DNA of 5,877 nt, from assembly GCA_050011895.1 (NCBI GenBank), contig JBEKIF010000151.1, positions 1 to 5,877 of the forward strand, written 5' to 3'. The notes under the pieces are model-generated. The model was not told the origin of the DNA and did not search any database. It saw only the letters and a program-made list of their open reading frames with translations. Shown here in pieces: positions 1 to 5,641 of this stretch. The position numbers were made by a program, and so were the translations under genes. Positions within the stretch are counted from its first letter, which is position 1, and each line of letters opens with the position of its first letter. The stretch comes from DATBGO01 sp050011895 (lineage in GTDB: Bacteria; Actinomycetota; Actinomycetes; Streptosporangiales; Streptosporangiaceae).

Positions 1-1
1 C

Positions 2-337
2 TCCATGCCGGTTTATCCCGGCGCTTTCCAGAAACACGACTACCCCTCCACCGCGCACCGCCGCTCCTACGCCCGCCGCACCGCCGCCGAACGAGGCTTC
101 TCCACCATCAAAGACCCCGCCACCAACACCATCAGCCGCGGCTGGTGCCGCCTCATGGGCCTGCCACCCACCGCGCTCTGGCTCGCCGCCTTGCACGCCG
201 TCCGCAACCAGCGCATCCTGGACGCCTGGAACACCCGCCAGGCCGAAAACCAGCGCCGCGCCGCCGCCGGCCTGCCGCCCAGAACCCGCAAACGCCGACG
301 GAAAACCACCCTCGCCAGCCTCACCGCATCGCCATAA
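2..337 (+). CDS. C-terminal part of an IS4-superfamily (YREK) DDE transposase, 5' end outside the window
   Basis: The reading frame is open from the window edge to a TAA at 335-337, so the protein is cut by the window; the ATG at 5 need not be its start. About 25 residues in, the translation reads YARRTAAERGFSTIK, which fits the Y-(2)-R-(3)-E-(6)-K signature of IS4-superfamily transposases exactly. The Glu of that motif is the third acidic catalytic residue of the RNase H-like fold. The following segment with GWCRLMGL and AVRNQRILDAW resembles the C-terminal end of actinobacterial DDE transposases, and the protein ends in a very basic tail (RTRKRRRK). The first two catalytic Asp residues would lie upstream, so I cannot tell whether the element is intact. 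It lies outside the tRNA-bounded element. The family call is firm; the exact IS subgroup is not. Confidence 0.75.
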   Translation, partial: SMPVYPGAFQKHDYPSTAHRRSYARRTAAERGFSTIKDPATNTISRGWCRLMGLPPTALWLAALHAVRNQRILDAWNTRQAENQRRAAAGLPPRTRKRRRKTTLASLTASP

Positions 338-507
338 CCACGACGCCGCACTGCGCCACAGCCCATCGCTTACCAGCATGCCGCCACGGCGCCCTGCCAC
401 CCCAGACCCAGGCCAGCAGCACCATCCGCAGCCAGGCAGTGGCCATGCAATAAGAAAATGCAAGATCAACTAGGTCCAGGCCCCAAGGCGGCCAGAATGT
501 CAGACCT

Positions 508-539
508 AAACGTGAACATGGCCCCCACTGAAACGTGAA
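508..539. repeat. Tandem 9-bp direct repeats next to the left attachment repeat
   Basis: AAACGTGAA occurs at 508-516 and again at 531-539, 23 bp start to start, just left of the attachment repeat at 548. A 6-bp inverted pair, TAGGTC at 471-476 and GACCTA at 503-508, lies immediately upstream. I see no gene in the whole 338-547 interval. These repeats could belong to the end of the neighbouring insertion sequence or be protein-binding sites. Their function is unknown. Confidence 0.4.
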
Positions 540-547
540 GACCACGA

Positions 548-591
548 AGTGGAGCTAAGGGGACTCGAACCCCTGACCCCCTGCTTGCAAA
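548..591 (-). repeat. Left attachment repeat (displaced 3' part of tRNA-Ala)
   Basis: These 44 bp are identical to 5756-5799. They correspond to tRNA-Ala nucleotides 32-73 (anticodon loop, 3' anticodon strand, variable loop, T arm, 3' acceptor strand, discriminator base) plus 2 bp of 3' flank. Identity stops at 592, where the other copy continues into the 5' half of the tRNA and this copy does not, so no functional tRNA is encoded here. A tRNA 3' part ending sharply at the anticodon loop is the usual footprint of integration by a tRNA-targeting recombinase. Given the tRNA orientation, this is the chromosomal 3' end displaced by the element. Confidence 0.85.
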
Positions 592-872
592 CAACAGGCA
601 GCACGTCTACCGACGTCCATCCCCGCAGGCCACCGTCCCGGAGCATGTATCCGCGTCCCTCCAGATCCGTACCTGTTGCGGTACTTCCGTGCTGTACTCA
701 CCCCCCTGAGCCACGGCCCTCAGAAGAACCTGCGGGACTCCGCTGCTGCGCCCCTTGCTGGCCTCCGGCCGTCCCGCGAAGAGAGCGAGTGGGTCCCGCG
801 CCTGCAGCGTAACCGCGTGCCTCCTGTTTGATCTTCCTCTCCTCCCGAAGAGCGAACGTGGCCTGACAGGAG
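592..872. other. Non-coding left end of the element
   Basis: I see no convincing gene in these 281 bp. GTAC recurs at 669, 681 and 694, and a 5-bp stem (706-710 with 719-723) could form a weak hairpin. The plus-strand frame 549-812 begins MELRGLEPLTPCL, a translation of antisense tRNA sequence, and is spurious. In integrated elements such an end region often holds integrase arm sites, but nothing here proves that. Confidence 0.4.
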
Positions 873-900
873 CTAGTGGTACAATATCCAGTACCACTAG
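873..900 (+). promoter_or_regulatory. Promoter/operator dyad of the yefM-yoeB operon
   Basis: A perfect inverted repeat has 10-bp arms CTAGTGGTAC (873-882) and GTACCACTAG (891-900) around an 8-bp spacer. A near-consensus -10 box, TACAAT, lies at 880-885 inside the dyad; no clear -35 is seen 17 bp upstream. Transcription would start near 892, about 20 nt before the antitoxin start. Placing an operator over the -10 fits the known autorepression of yefM-yoeB operons by the antitoxin and its toxin complex. The dyad is seen directly; the binding protein is inferred. Confidence 0.7.
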
Positions 901-914
901 ACGAAAGGGCTCCC

Positions 915-1160
915 GTGTCGATCACTGCCAGCGAAGCCCGCAAAAACCTATTCCCGCTCATCGAGAAAGTGAACGACGACCGCACCCCGATCGAGATCAC
1001 CTCACGCCGCGGCGATGCCGTGCTGCTGTCCCGCGCGGACTACGAAGCCCTGGAGGAGACCGCGCATCTGCTCCGTGTCCCGGCCAACGCCAGGCGGCTA
1101 ATCGAGAGCTTGCAGCAAGCCCTGTCCGGCCAGCGCGAAGAGCACGACCTGGCCCGGTGA
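915..1160 (+). CDS. yefM: YefM/Phd-family antitoxin
   Basis: This 81-residue protein matches the size and pattern of the YefM branch of the Phd/YefM antitoxins. The N-terminal DNA-binding part begins SITASEARKNLFPLIEKVN and continues through an EITSRRGDAVLLSRADYEAL stretch typical of the fold. The C-terminal segment (about residues 55-81) is the expected toxin-wrapping tail. I chose GTG at 915 because GAAAGGG (903-909) lies 5 nt upstream and the family signature starts right after it. An in-frame GTG at 876 would fall inside the operator and promoter. YefM neutralises YoeB by direct binding and represses the operon. The stop codon overlaps the toxin start by 4 bp, so translation is likely coupled. 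Everything needed for function appears intact. Confidence 0.93.
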   Translation: MSITASEARKNLFPLIEKVNDDRTPIEITSRRGDAVLLSRADYEALEETAHLLRVPANARRLIESLQQALSGQREEHDLAR

Positions 1161-1414
1161 GGCTCGTCTTCACCCCCCACGGCTGGGAGGACTACACCTA
1201 CTGGCTTACCGCGGACCGGGCCATCCTCAAGCGGATTAACCGGCTGATCGACGACGCGCTACGCGACCCAGGCGCCGGGATCGGGAAACCCGAACCGCTG
1301 CGGCACATGCTCGCGGGCGCATGGTCCAGGCGGATCAGCGAAGAACACCGGCTCGTCTACCTCGTAGACGGCGATGACCTCGTGATCCTGCAAGCCCGAT
1401 TCCACTACAAGTAA
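1157..1414 (+). CDS. yoeB: YoeB-family ribosome-dependent mRNA endonuclease toxin
   Basis: This 85-residue protein aligns almost end to end with E. coli YoeB (84 residues): WEDYTYW near the N terminus, GIGKPEPLRHMLAG in the middle, WSRRISEEHRLVY, and a C-terminal ARFHYK. Counting from the GTG, Glu46, Arg65, His83 and Tyr84 fall at the same positions as the catalytic and C-terminal residues known from YoeB, so the toxin looks active. YoeB binds the ribosomal A site and cleaves mRNA during translation, arresting growth when the labile antitoxin is lost. The GTG start shares GTGA with the antitoxin stop, which ties its synthesis to that of YefM. There is no sign of truncation. On an integrated element this pair would act as an addiction module; that role is inferred from context. 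Confidence 0.95.
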   Translation: MRLVFTPHGWEDYTYWLTADRAILKRINRLIDDALRDPGAGIGKPEPLRHMLAGAWSRRISEEHRLVYLVDGDDLVILQARFHYK

Positions 1415-1629
1415 CGCGATTCTGCTGCGGTGAGTGCGAGCCAGCATGAGGCTGAGTGGCGGAGGGGCTCAGAAGAACGCGCGCATTGCCGCCGATATGC
1501 ACGGTTGTCGCCTCGAATCCTCCTGCCACCCTCGCCCGGCGCTGGCCGCCGTGGCGGCCGGCCGCTGGAACGCCCCTTGCGCCGCCCAGCCATCAGGCCC
1601 ACCACACAGATGAACAAAACGAACAGGTA
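1415..1629. other. Gene-poor spacer with a possible membrane-protein remnant on the minus strand
   Basis: No complete gene is recognised in this stretch. On the minus strand, about 1500-1655, one frame gives NPIYLFVLFICVVGLMAG followed by a basic, Pro/Arg-rich stretch (GRRKGRSSGRPPRRP). That is the pattern of one membrane helix followed by a cytoplasmic tail. The frame has no convincing start or ribosome binding site and overlaps the start of the plus-strand pseudogene. It may be a coding remnant or chance. A 5-bp stem (1452-1456 with 1468-1472) is too weak to call as the toxin terminator. Confidence 0.3.
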
Positions 1630-2115
1630 AATGGGGTTGCTCGAGAGGAACAGTTCGCCGAGGCGGCAGCCAGGCTGGCCGATGCCTATGGTCGTCCGCT
1701 TCCCCCGATGATCCCCTGGCGCCGCTCGCCCACGACATAGCCCGGGCGCTGACCGAGCCTGACTTCGCCCTGCATCACTGTGCCCAGAGCCATCCGCTTT
1801 TACCGGCTGGGCGGCGTCTGCCTGGTGCCCGTCGCCCGTGATCACGACCCGGGCGGCCGCGGTGGGGTGGTGATCTCGTGGACTACGCACGACCTGCTCT
1901 CGATCGACTGGGACCGGTGGCGGGAGTACCAGGGCGCGCGTGAGGTCATGAGCGGCGGGCTGGCCCAGGTGCTGGATACGTTCGGGTTCGAGGTGTGGCC
2001 ATTCGGCCCGCGCCTCCGGCTGGTCGCTGGTCTAGCCCTGTTCGCTCTGGAGGATCGCCTTGAGGGACGCCAGGGTCACCAGCGCGACTGTGATGACCAG
2101 CTGCGTCTGCGGTGA
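1630..2115 (+). pseudogene. Frameshifted actinobacterial hypothetical gene
   Basis: Three consecutive coding blocks read as one protein only if two frame changes are allowed. Block one ends FAEAAARLADAYGRPLP near 1704. Block two, shifted by -1 in the C-run 1702-1706, runs DDPLAPLAHDIARAL through CAQSHPL to 1799. Block three returns to the first frame at the T-run 1798-1801 and runs YRLGGVCLVPV, GGVVISWTTHDLLSIDW, AQVLDTFGFEVWPFG. The shifts cancel, as if one C was lost and one T gained. The sequence resembles small hypothetical proteins I associate with actinomycete genomes, but I have no function for it. No clear start codon or ribosome binding site is present. Codon bias falls off after about 2035, so the natural C terminus is probably near there rather than at the stop at 2113. 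Sequencing error in the two homopolymers is an alternative to real decay. Confidence 0.55.
2032..2115 (-). pseudogene. Short minus-strand coding remnant downstream of the permease
   Basis: Read from 2115 down to a TAG at 2034-2032, this stretch gives SPQTQLVITVALVTLASLK and then AILQSEQG. About 24 of 26 codons end in G or C, a much stronger coding bias than either the opposite strand or the other frames here. It shares the permease frame, separated from the permease stop (2136-2134) by the hairpin at 2116-2134. No ATG or GTG with a ribosome binding site is present at a sensible place. It may be the tail of a gene whose front has been deleted, or a lost C-terminal extension. No family is recognised. 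Confidence 0.3.
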
Positions 2116-2134
2116 GCCCGGCGCTGCGCCGGGT
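2116..2134 (-). terminator. Stem-loop immediately after the permease stop
   Basis: CCCGGCG (2117-2123) pairs perfectly with CGCCGGG (2127-2133) around a CTG loop, and a G-T pair extends it by one. It begins at the permease stop codon and also lies just past the stop of the plus-strand pseudogene frame, so it could end transcription from both sides. No T-tract follows on either strand, which is common among actinobacterial terminators but makes the call less certain. Confidence 0.55.
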
Positions 2135-3792
2135 CATGCGTTCTTCTGGTCGCGACGGCAGAGAAGGATGCCGCCGAGGACGGCTCCTAGGATCCCTAGG
2201 CCGGTTATGACCGCCATGCTCGACCAGTCGGGACTCGTGGCGGGGGCGGGAACCATGTGGAAGAAGACGGATGTGTCCAGTAGCCAATGACTGGTGTGAA
2301 CCACTCCGCCCGCGAACTCGATGAGAAACGACCAGGCCAGGTATCCGTAGACAACCGTCGAGGTCCGCCGCGGCCACGCGCCGAGCACCAGCGCGCCGAG
2401 GCCGAGGAGGAAAAGCCCCGGCGGGACGACGTTCAGGCCGGCCGTCACCAGCGAGCCGAAGCGGACCCCGCTGTGTTGGCTGGCGGCGCCCGCCCAGGCC
2501 CCGATCCCGGCCAGCAGGCCAGCCGTAAGGACGAGAAGAGAGGAGAGTCCTAGCCGTCCGGCGAACCACGAGGTCCGGCTCACGGGACGGACAAGGAGGT
2601 TCTCCAGGTAACCGTCGGCCTCCTCGGTCCGCATCGCGGTGATCTGGCCGGCCGAGATCAGCGCGATCAGGAGCGCGAGGATCAGGAACGTCAGACCAAG
2701 ATCGTCCGCCACGATTGAGCCATGCCCGCCGAGCCGTCCAATCGCCTGGCTGATCCCTTGCGAGCCGATGGCGTCCTTGGCGGACGACTGGGCCGTGGTT
2801 CCGATGAGCACAGCGAAGACAGCGACTGCGAACAGCCAGCCAAGTGCGACCGGCCGCATCAGGCGCACGGCCAAGCCCGCGGAGCCGCTAAGCAGGACCA
2901 CGTGCGGTTGTGATGAGTCGCGTCCGGGCCACGAGGCGGCCCCGGCATCGCGGGTGCCTGCCAGGTGCAGCGTCACTGCGGTGACCGCAATCAGCAAGAC
3001 GAGGGCGGGAAGCAGTGCCACCGGGTTCGGGTTGGTTAGAGGTCTGCTTTCCTCGACCCAGCCGAGAGGGCTCAGCCACACCAGCCAGTGCAGGCCCTGG
3101 TTCGTGTCAGCCACCATGCGCAGGGCATACGCCAGGCCGAAGACGACCCCGGCCATGGCTGCGGCGCGCCGACGGGTGCTGGCCAGCTGGCTGGCTAGCG
3201 CGCCGATGGCGAGGAACATGGCGGCCGTCGCCACGAGCGTGACAGAGAAGTAGAGGCACTGGCCGAGACTGAATCCGGCCGATGGGGACCGGCCGGTGAC
3301 AATCGCCCCGAGAGCCGTCAGCACGAACAAAACCACCAACCCGGCGCCGAGGCCTGCGAGCGCCTGGGCCGCGGCGCGTCGGCGTGTTGTCTGACCGGCC
3401 AGGAGCAGGTCGTTGCGCCCGGCTTCCTCCTCGCCGCGCATGAGGCGGGTGGCCGTGAGCAGGCCCCAGATGGAGCCGAGGAGGCTCAAGATGCCGACGA
3501 AGCGCCAGTCGGCGAAGCCGGCCACGGTGTTGACGCCGCGCTCCGACCCGAGGAGCGCGTTCATGGCGGTGTTCGACCCGTACGCGCGCGCTAGCTGGTT
3601 GCGCGAGGCCTGGGTCTTGTAGGTGGAGGTGTAGGCGTGCGTCTCGAGGATGATGAAGAAGCCGAATATGAGGCCCCACAGAGCGCCCGACCGAGCGGCG
3701 CGGCGCGCCACCTGACGGGCGAGGACGGATCCCGGGTAGCGGCCTGCAGGGGCGAGCTCGAGTGGTGGCTGCTCAAGCAGCCGGCCGGTCAT
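2134..3792 (-). CDS. ABC-2 type exporter permease, duplicated 2x6 transmembrane form
   Basis: This is the membrane subunit of a drug or antibiotic exporter (552 residues), of the long actinobacterial type related to TnrB3-like polyketide-antibiotic exporters. Hydrophobic helices are spread through the whole length, starting near residues 37-55 and 98-116. The protein is an internal duplication: a cytoplasmic-loop motif RGEEEAGRNDLLLAGQTTR (119-137) recurs as RTEEADGYLENLLVRPVSR (388-406), with conserved Arg, EE and LL. The hydrophilic linker at about 281-300 separates the halves. WLSPLGWVEESRPL (239-252) is a further motif I associate with this family. The ATG overlaps the ATPase stop by 4 bp (ATGA), implying translational coupling and a fixed ratio. 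One polypeptide probably supplies both membrane halves and pairs with two ATPase copies. The substrate cannot be read from the sequence. No defects are seen. Confidence 0.88.
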   Translation of the reverse strand: MTGRLLEQPPLELAPAGRYPGSVLARQVARRAARSGALWGLIFGFFIILETHAYTSTYKTQASRNQLARAYGSNTAMNALLGSERGVNTVAGFADWRFVGILSLLGSIWGLLTATRLMRGEEEAGRNDLLLAGQTTRRRAAAQALAGLGAGLVVLFVLTALGAIVTGRSPSAGFSLGQCLYFSVTLVATAAMFLAIGALASQLASTRRRAAAMAGVVFGLAYALRMVADTNQGLHWLVWLSPLGWVEESRPLTNPNPVALLPALVLLIAVTAVTLHLAGTRDAGAASWPGRDSSQPHVVLLSGSAGLAVRLMRPVALGWLFAVAVFAVLIGTTAQSSAKDAIGSQGISQAIGRLGGHGSIVADDLGLTFLILALLIALISAGQITAMRTEEADGYLENLLVRPVSRTSWFAGRLGLSSLLVLTAGLLAGIGAWAGAASQHSGVRFGSLVTAGLNVVPPGLFLLGLGALVLGAWPRRTSTVVYGYLAWSFLIEFAGGVVHTSHWLLDTSVFFHMVPAPATSPDWSSMAVITGLGILGAVLGGILLCRRDQKNA

Positions 3793-4724
3793 GACCGAGC
3801 CATGTCGGCCGCTGCGACTCCGGTCGGGCCCGGTGCCGCGCCACCGGGCCCGTACTGGGCCAGGAACAGTTCCTCGAGCGAGGGCTCACGGCTGAGCAAC
3901 CCGCGCACGCCGGTACGAGCCAGGGCATCGACGAGTGGCTCGATCGGCCCCTGGACCTCAAGATGGACACGGCGGCCGTCCACCACGGCTCGCCTCACGC
4001 CCGCCACCCCGGTCAGATCGGGGGGCACGCCATCGAACGTGGCCTCGACGATCAACGCCGAGAGATGCCGCATCTCGGCCAGCGTCCCCATCTCGACCAG
4101 GCAACCCTCGCGCAGGATGCCCACCCGGTCGCATAGGGCCTCGACCTCACTCAGGATGTGCGACGACAAGAACACTGTCTGCCCGGCATAGCGCGCCTCG
4201 GCCACGCTGTGGCGGAACGCCTGTTCCATAAGCGGGTCGAGCCCGCTGGTGGGTTCGTCGAGCACGAGCAGATCAGGGCGCGTCATCATGGCGGCGATGA
4301 GCAGTATCTTTTGCTTGTTGCCCTTGGAGTAAGCCCGCACTTTCTTGGACGGGTCGAGATCGAAGCGCTGGATCAGGTCGTCGCGGTACGCGGTGTCGAC
4401 GCGGCCCTGGACCCGCCCCAGGAGATGGATCGTCTCGAACCCGGTGAGCGAGGGCCACAGGCTGGCCTCGCCGGGGACGTACGCGAGCCGCCGGTGTGCC
4501 TCGACGGTCTGGCGCTGGCAGTCGAGGCCGAAGATCTCTGCCCGCCCCGCCGTCGGCCGGGCCAGCCCCAGCAGCAGGCGGATGGTGGTGGTCTTCCCGG
4601 CACCGTTAGGCCCCAGGTAACCGACGACCTCGCCCTCGGCGACCTCGAGGTCGAGACCGAGCAGAGCATCGGCGGAGCCGTAGCGCTTGGACAGACCCTC
4701 GGTGCGGATGGCCGGAGTACCCAT
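3789..4724 (-). CDS. ABC exporter ATP-binding protein (DrrA/CcmA-like)
   Basis: This 311-residue ATPase powers the exporter formed with the adjacent permease. All the nucleotide-binding motifs are visible: Walker A GPNGAGKTTT (38-47), signature loop YSKGNKQK (132-139) in place of canonical LSGGQ, Walker B LLVLDEPTSGLDP (152-164) with catalytic Glu157, and the switch His189 in SSHILSEVEALCD. At the Q-loop position the sequence reads YVPGE, so the usual Gln is absent; I recall the same in related multidrug ATPases. Residues from about 220 on form the C-terminal accessory domain. The ATG at 4724 is chosen because AGGGAAG (4739-4733) sits 8 nt upstream; the frame stays open further but would overlap the divergent TetR gene. 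It is the first gene of a two-gene operon, probably controlled by that TetR protein. Confidence 0.93.
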   Translation of the reverse strand: MGTPAIRTEGLSKRYGSADALLGLDLEVAEGEVVGYLGPNGAGKTTTIRLLLGLARPTAGRAEIFGLDCQRQTVEAHRRLAYVPGEASLWPSLTGFETIHLLGRVQGRVDTAYRDDLIQRFDLDPSKKVRAYSKGNKQKILLIAAMMTRPDLLVLDEPTSGLDPLMEQAFRHSVAEARYAGQTVFLSSHILSEVEALCDRVGILREGCLVEMGTLAEMRHLSALIVEATFDGVPPDLTGVAGVRRAVVDGRRVHLEVQGPIEPLVDALARTGVRGLLSREPSLEELFLAQYGPGGAAPGPTGVAAADMARS

Positions 4725-4810
4725 GAATCCAGCTTCCCTAAGTTTTCCCAGAAGCCCGGGAAGCGCGAGAGCCGGAGCGCCTTGGCCGGCGCTTAGCGGT
4801 AAACCGCGCG

Positions 4811-4835
4811 ATATCGCAACTTTTTGTCGCGATAT
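4811..4835. promoter_or_regulatory. 25-bp dyad in the divergent promoter region, candidate TetR operator
   Basis: Arms ATATCGCAAC (4811-4820) and GTCGCGATAT (4826-4835) are inverted repeats with 9 of 10 matches around a TTTTT spacer. In the same stretch CGCGATAT occurs directly repeated at 4807 and 4828, 21 bp apart, two helical turns. The dyad lies midway in the 156-bp gap between the divergent exporter and tetR genes, where such regulators usually bind. A -35-like CTGACA reads on the minus strand at 4842-4837. No full promoter can be assigned with confidence on either strand. Operator status is inferred. Confidence 0.6.
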
Positions 4836-4864
4836 TGTCAGAGTGACACAGGCCAGCGAGAAAC

Positions 4865-4879
4865 GCAACTTGGAGTTGC
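4865..4879 (+). promoter_or_regulatory. Dyad covering the tetR ribosome binding site
   Basis: GCAACT (4865-4870) and AGTTGC (4874-4879) form a perfect 6-bp dyad around TGG. The ribosome binding site GGAG (4872-4875) lies inside it and the ATG follows at 4881. As DNA it could be a second regulator site; as RNA, with a 3-nt loop, it could partly hide the ribosome binding site. The structure is seen directly; either role is inference. Confidence 0.45.
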
Positions 4880-4880
4880 A

Positions 4881-5591
4881 ATGACGCCGCAGTCCGCTTC
4901 GGCAGGCCGCGCCCGGCCCGTCGGGCGAGGCCCGAGGGTCCGTGCCGCAGTTCTCGCCGCAACGCTCGCCGAACTGAGGGAGACCGGCTACGCCGCCCTG
5001 ACCGTCGACAACGTGGCGCGGCGGGCCGGAGTCCACAAGACGACGATCTACCGGCGCTGGAAAGACCGCGAAGGCCTGGTCGCCGACGCGGTGGCCGATC
5101 TCGCCACGACGGCGAAAATGCCCTTCCCCGACACCGGCGACATCGGCACCGATCTTCTCAGGCTCGCACGGATGACCGTCGCGTTCCTGACAAGCCCGGC
5201 GGGTGGGACCGTCGCCGCCGCCTCGATGCCCGATGCCGGCCGTATACCGGAGGTCGCTGGCGCGAAGCGCCGCTTTTTCGAGGCCCTCTTCCGGCAAGCT
5301 GAGCCAGTCGTCTCCGGCGCCATCGCACGCGGCCAACTTCCCGCCGACACCGATCCAGCCGAGCTGGTCAGAACCCTTCTCGCACCGATCTACCTGCGGC
5401 TCCTGGTCACCGCCGAGCCGATCGACAGAACCACCGCCGACAACGCCGCCAAGGTGGCAGGTGCCGCTACCGGCTGGTCAGAGCAAGATCAATGCCCGAA
5501 TTATTCGCGTTGTTTTTCGCTGGAAACTCGCTCCGCGACCGCGCCGCCATCGCCCCGCACTCACCCCTCCCGTTGCTCGACGAGCTGCTGA
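4881..5591 (+). CDS. TetR-family transcriptional repressor with an atypical C-terminal tail
   Basis: This 236-residue protein has the TetR N-terminal DNA-binding domain: helix one around residues 20-36, then a helix-turn-helix with LTVDNVARRAGVHKTTIYRRW (40-60) followed by KDREGLV. The remainder is the ligand-binding and dimer domain, with helical segments such as FFEALFRQAEPVVSGAIARG (132-151). ATG at 4881 is chosen for GGAG at 4872-4875, 5 nt upstream. It is divergent from the exporter operon, the standard layout for a local efflux repressor that senses the exported compound or a related molecule. The typical domain ends near residue 193-198; beyond it come about 38 Ser/Pro/Cys-rich residues encoded partly by an AT-rich patch (5484-5520). 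That suggests a frameshift or a junction replaced the native C terminus. The DNA-binding part is intact; ligand response may be altered. Confidence 0.85.
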   Translation: MTPQSASAGRARPVGRGPRVRAAVLAATLAELRETGYAALTVDNVARRAGVHKTTIYRRWKDREGLVADAVADLATTAKMPFPDTGDIGTDLLRLARMTVAFLTSPAGGTVAAASMPDAGRIPEVAGAKRRFFEALFRQAEPVVSGAIARGQLPADTDPAELVRTLLAPIYLRLLVTAEPIDRTTADNAAKVAGAATGWSEQDQCPNYSRCFSLETRSATAPPSPRTHPSRCSTSC

Positions 5592-5641
5592 CAGCAGAGA
5601 TGACCCACCGGAATCAGGCGACACCAGGAGGCAGGGAGAAG

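Noticed and set aside
549..812. Plus-strand 87-residue frame starting MELRGLEPLTPCL
   Set aside because: Its first part is a translation of the antisense strand of tRNA-Ala sequence, a familiar annotation artefact, and the rest has no coding character.
876..914. N-terminal extension of the antitoxin from GTG at 876
   Set aside because: That GTG lies inside the operator and just upstream of the -10 box; the GTG at 915 has a good ribosome binding site and matches the family start.
1440..1540. tRNA-like stretch with TCGAATCC near 1515
   Set aside because: Neither a 5-bp T stem nor an acceptor or anticodon stem can be paired around it.
1946..2569. Minus-strand 207-residue frame overlapping the permease
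   Set aside because: It is Arg/Pro/Gly-rich with no family signature and sits in a different frame over the well-supported permease; a high-GC shadow.
4158..4796. Plus-strand 212-residue frame opposite the ABC ATPase
   Set aside because: It is the antisense shadow of the ATPase gene, with no motifs of its own.
4725..5336. Long N-terminal extension of the ABC ATPase in the open minus-strand frame
   Set aside because: It would cross the divergent promoter region and lie antisense to the tetR gene; the ATG at 4724 has a ribosome binding site and starts right before the ABC domain.
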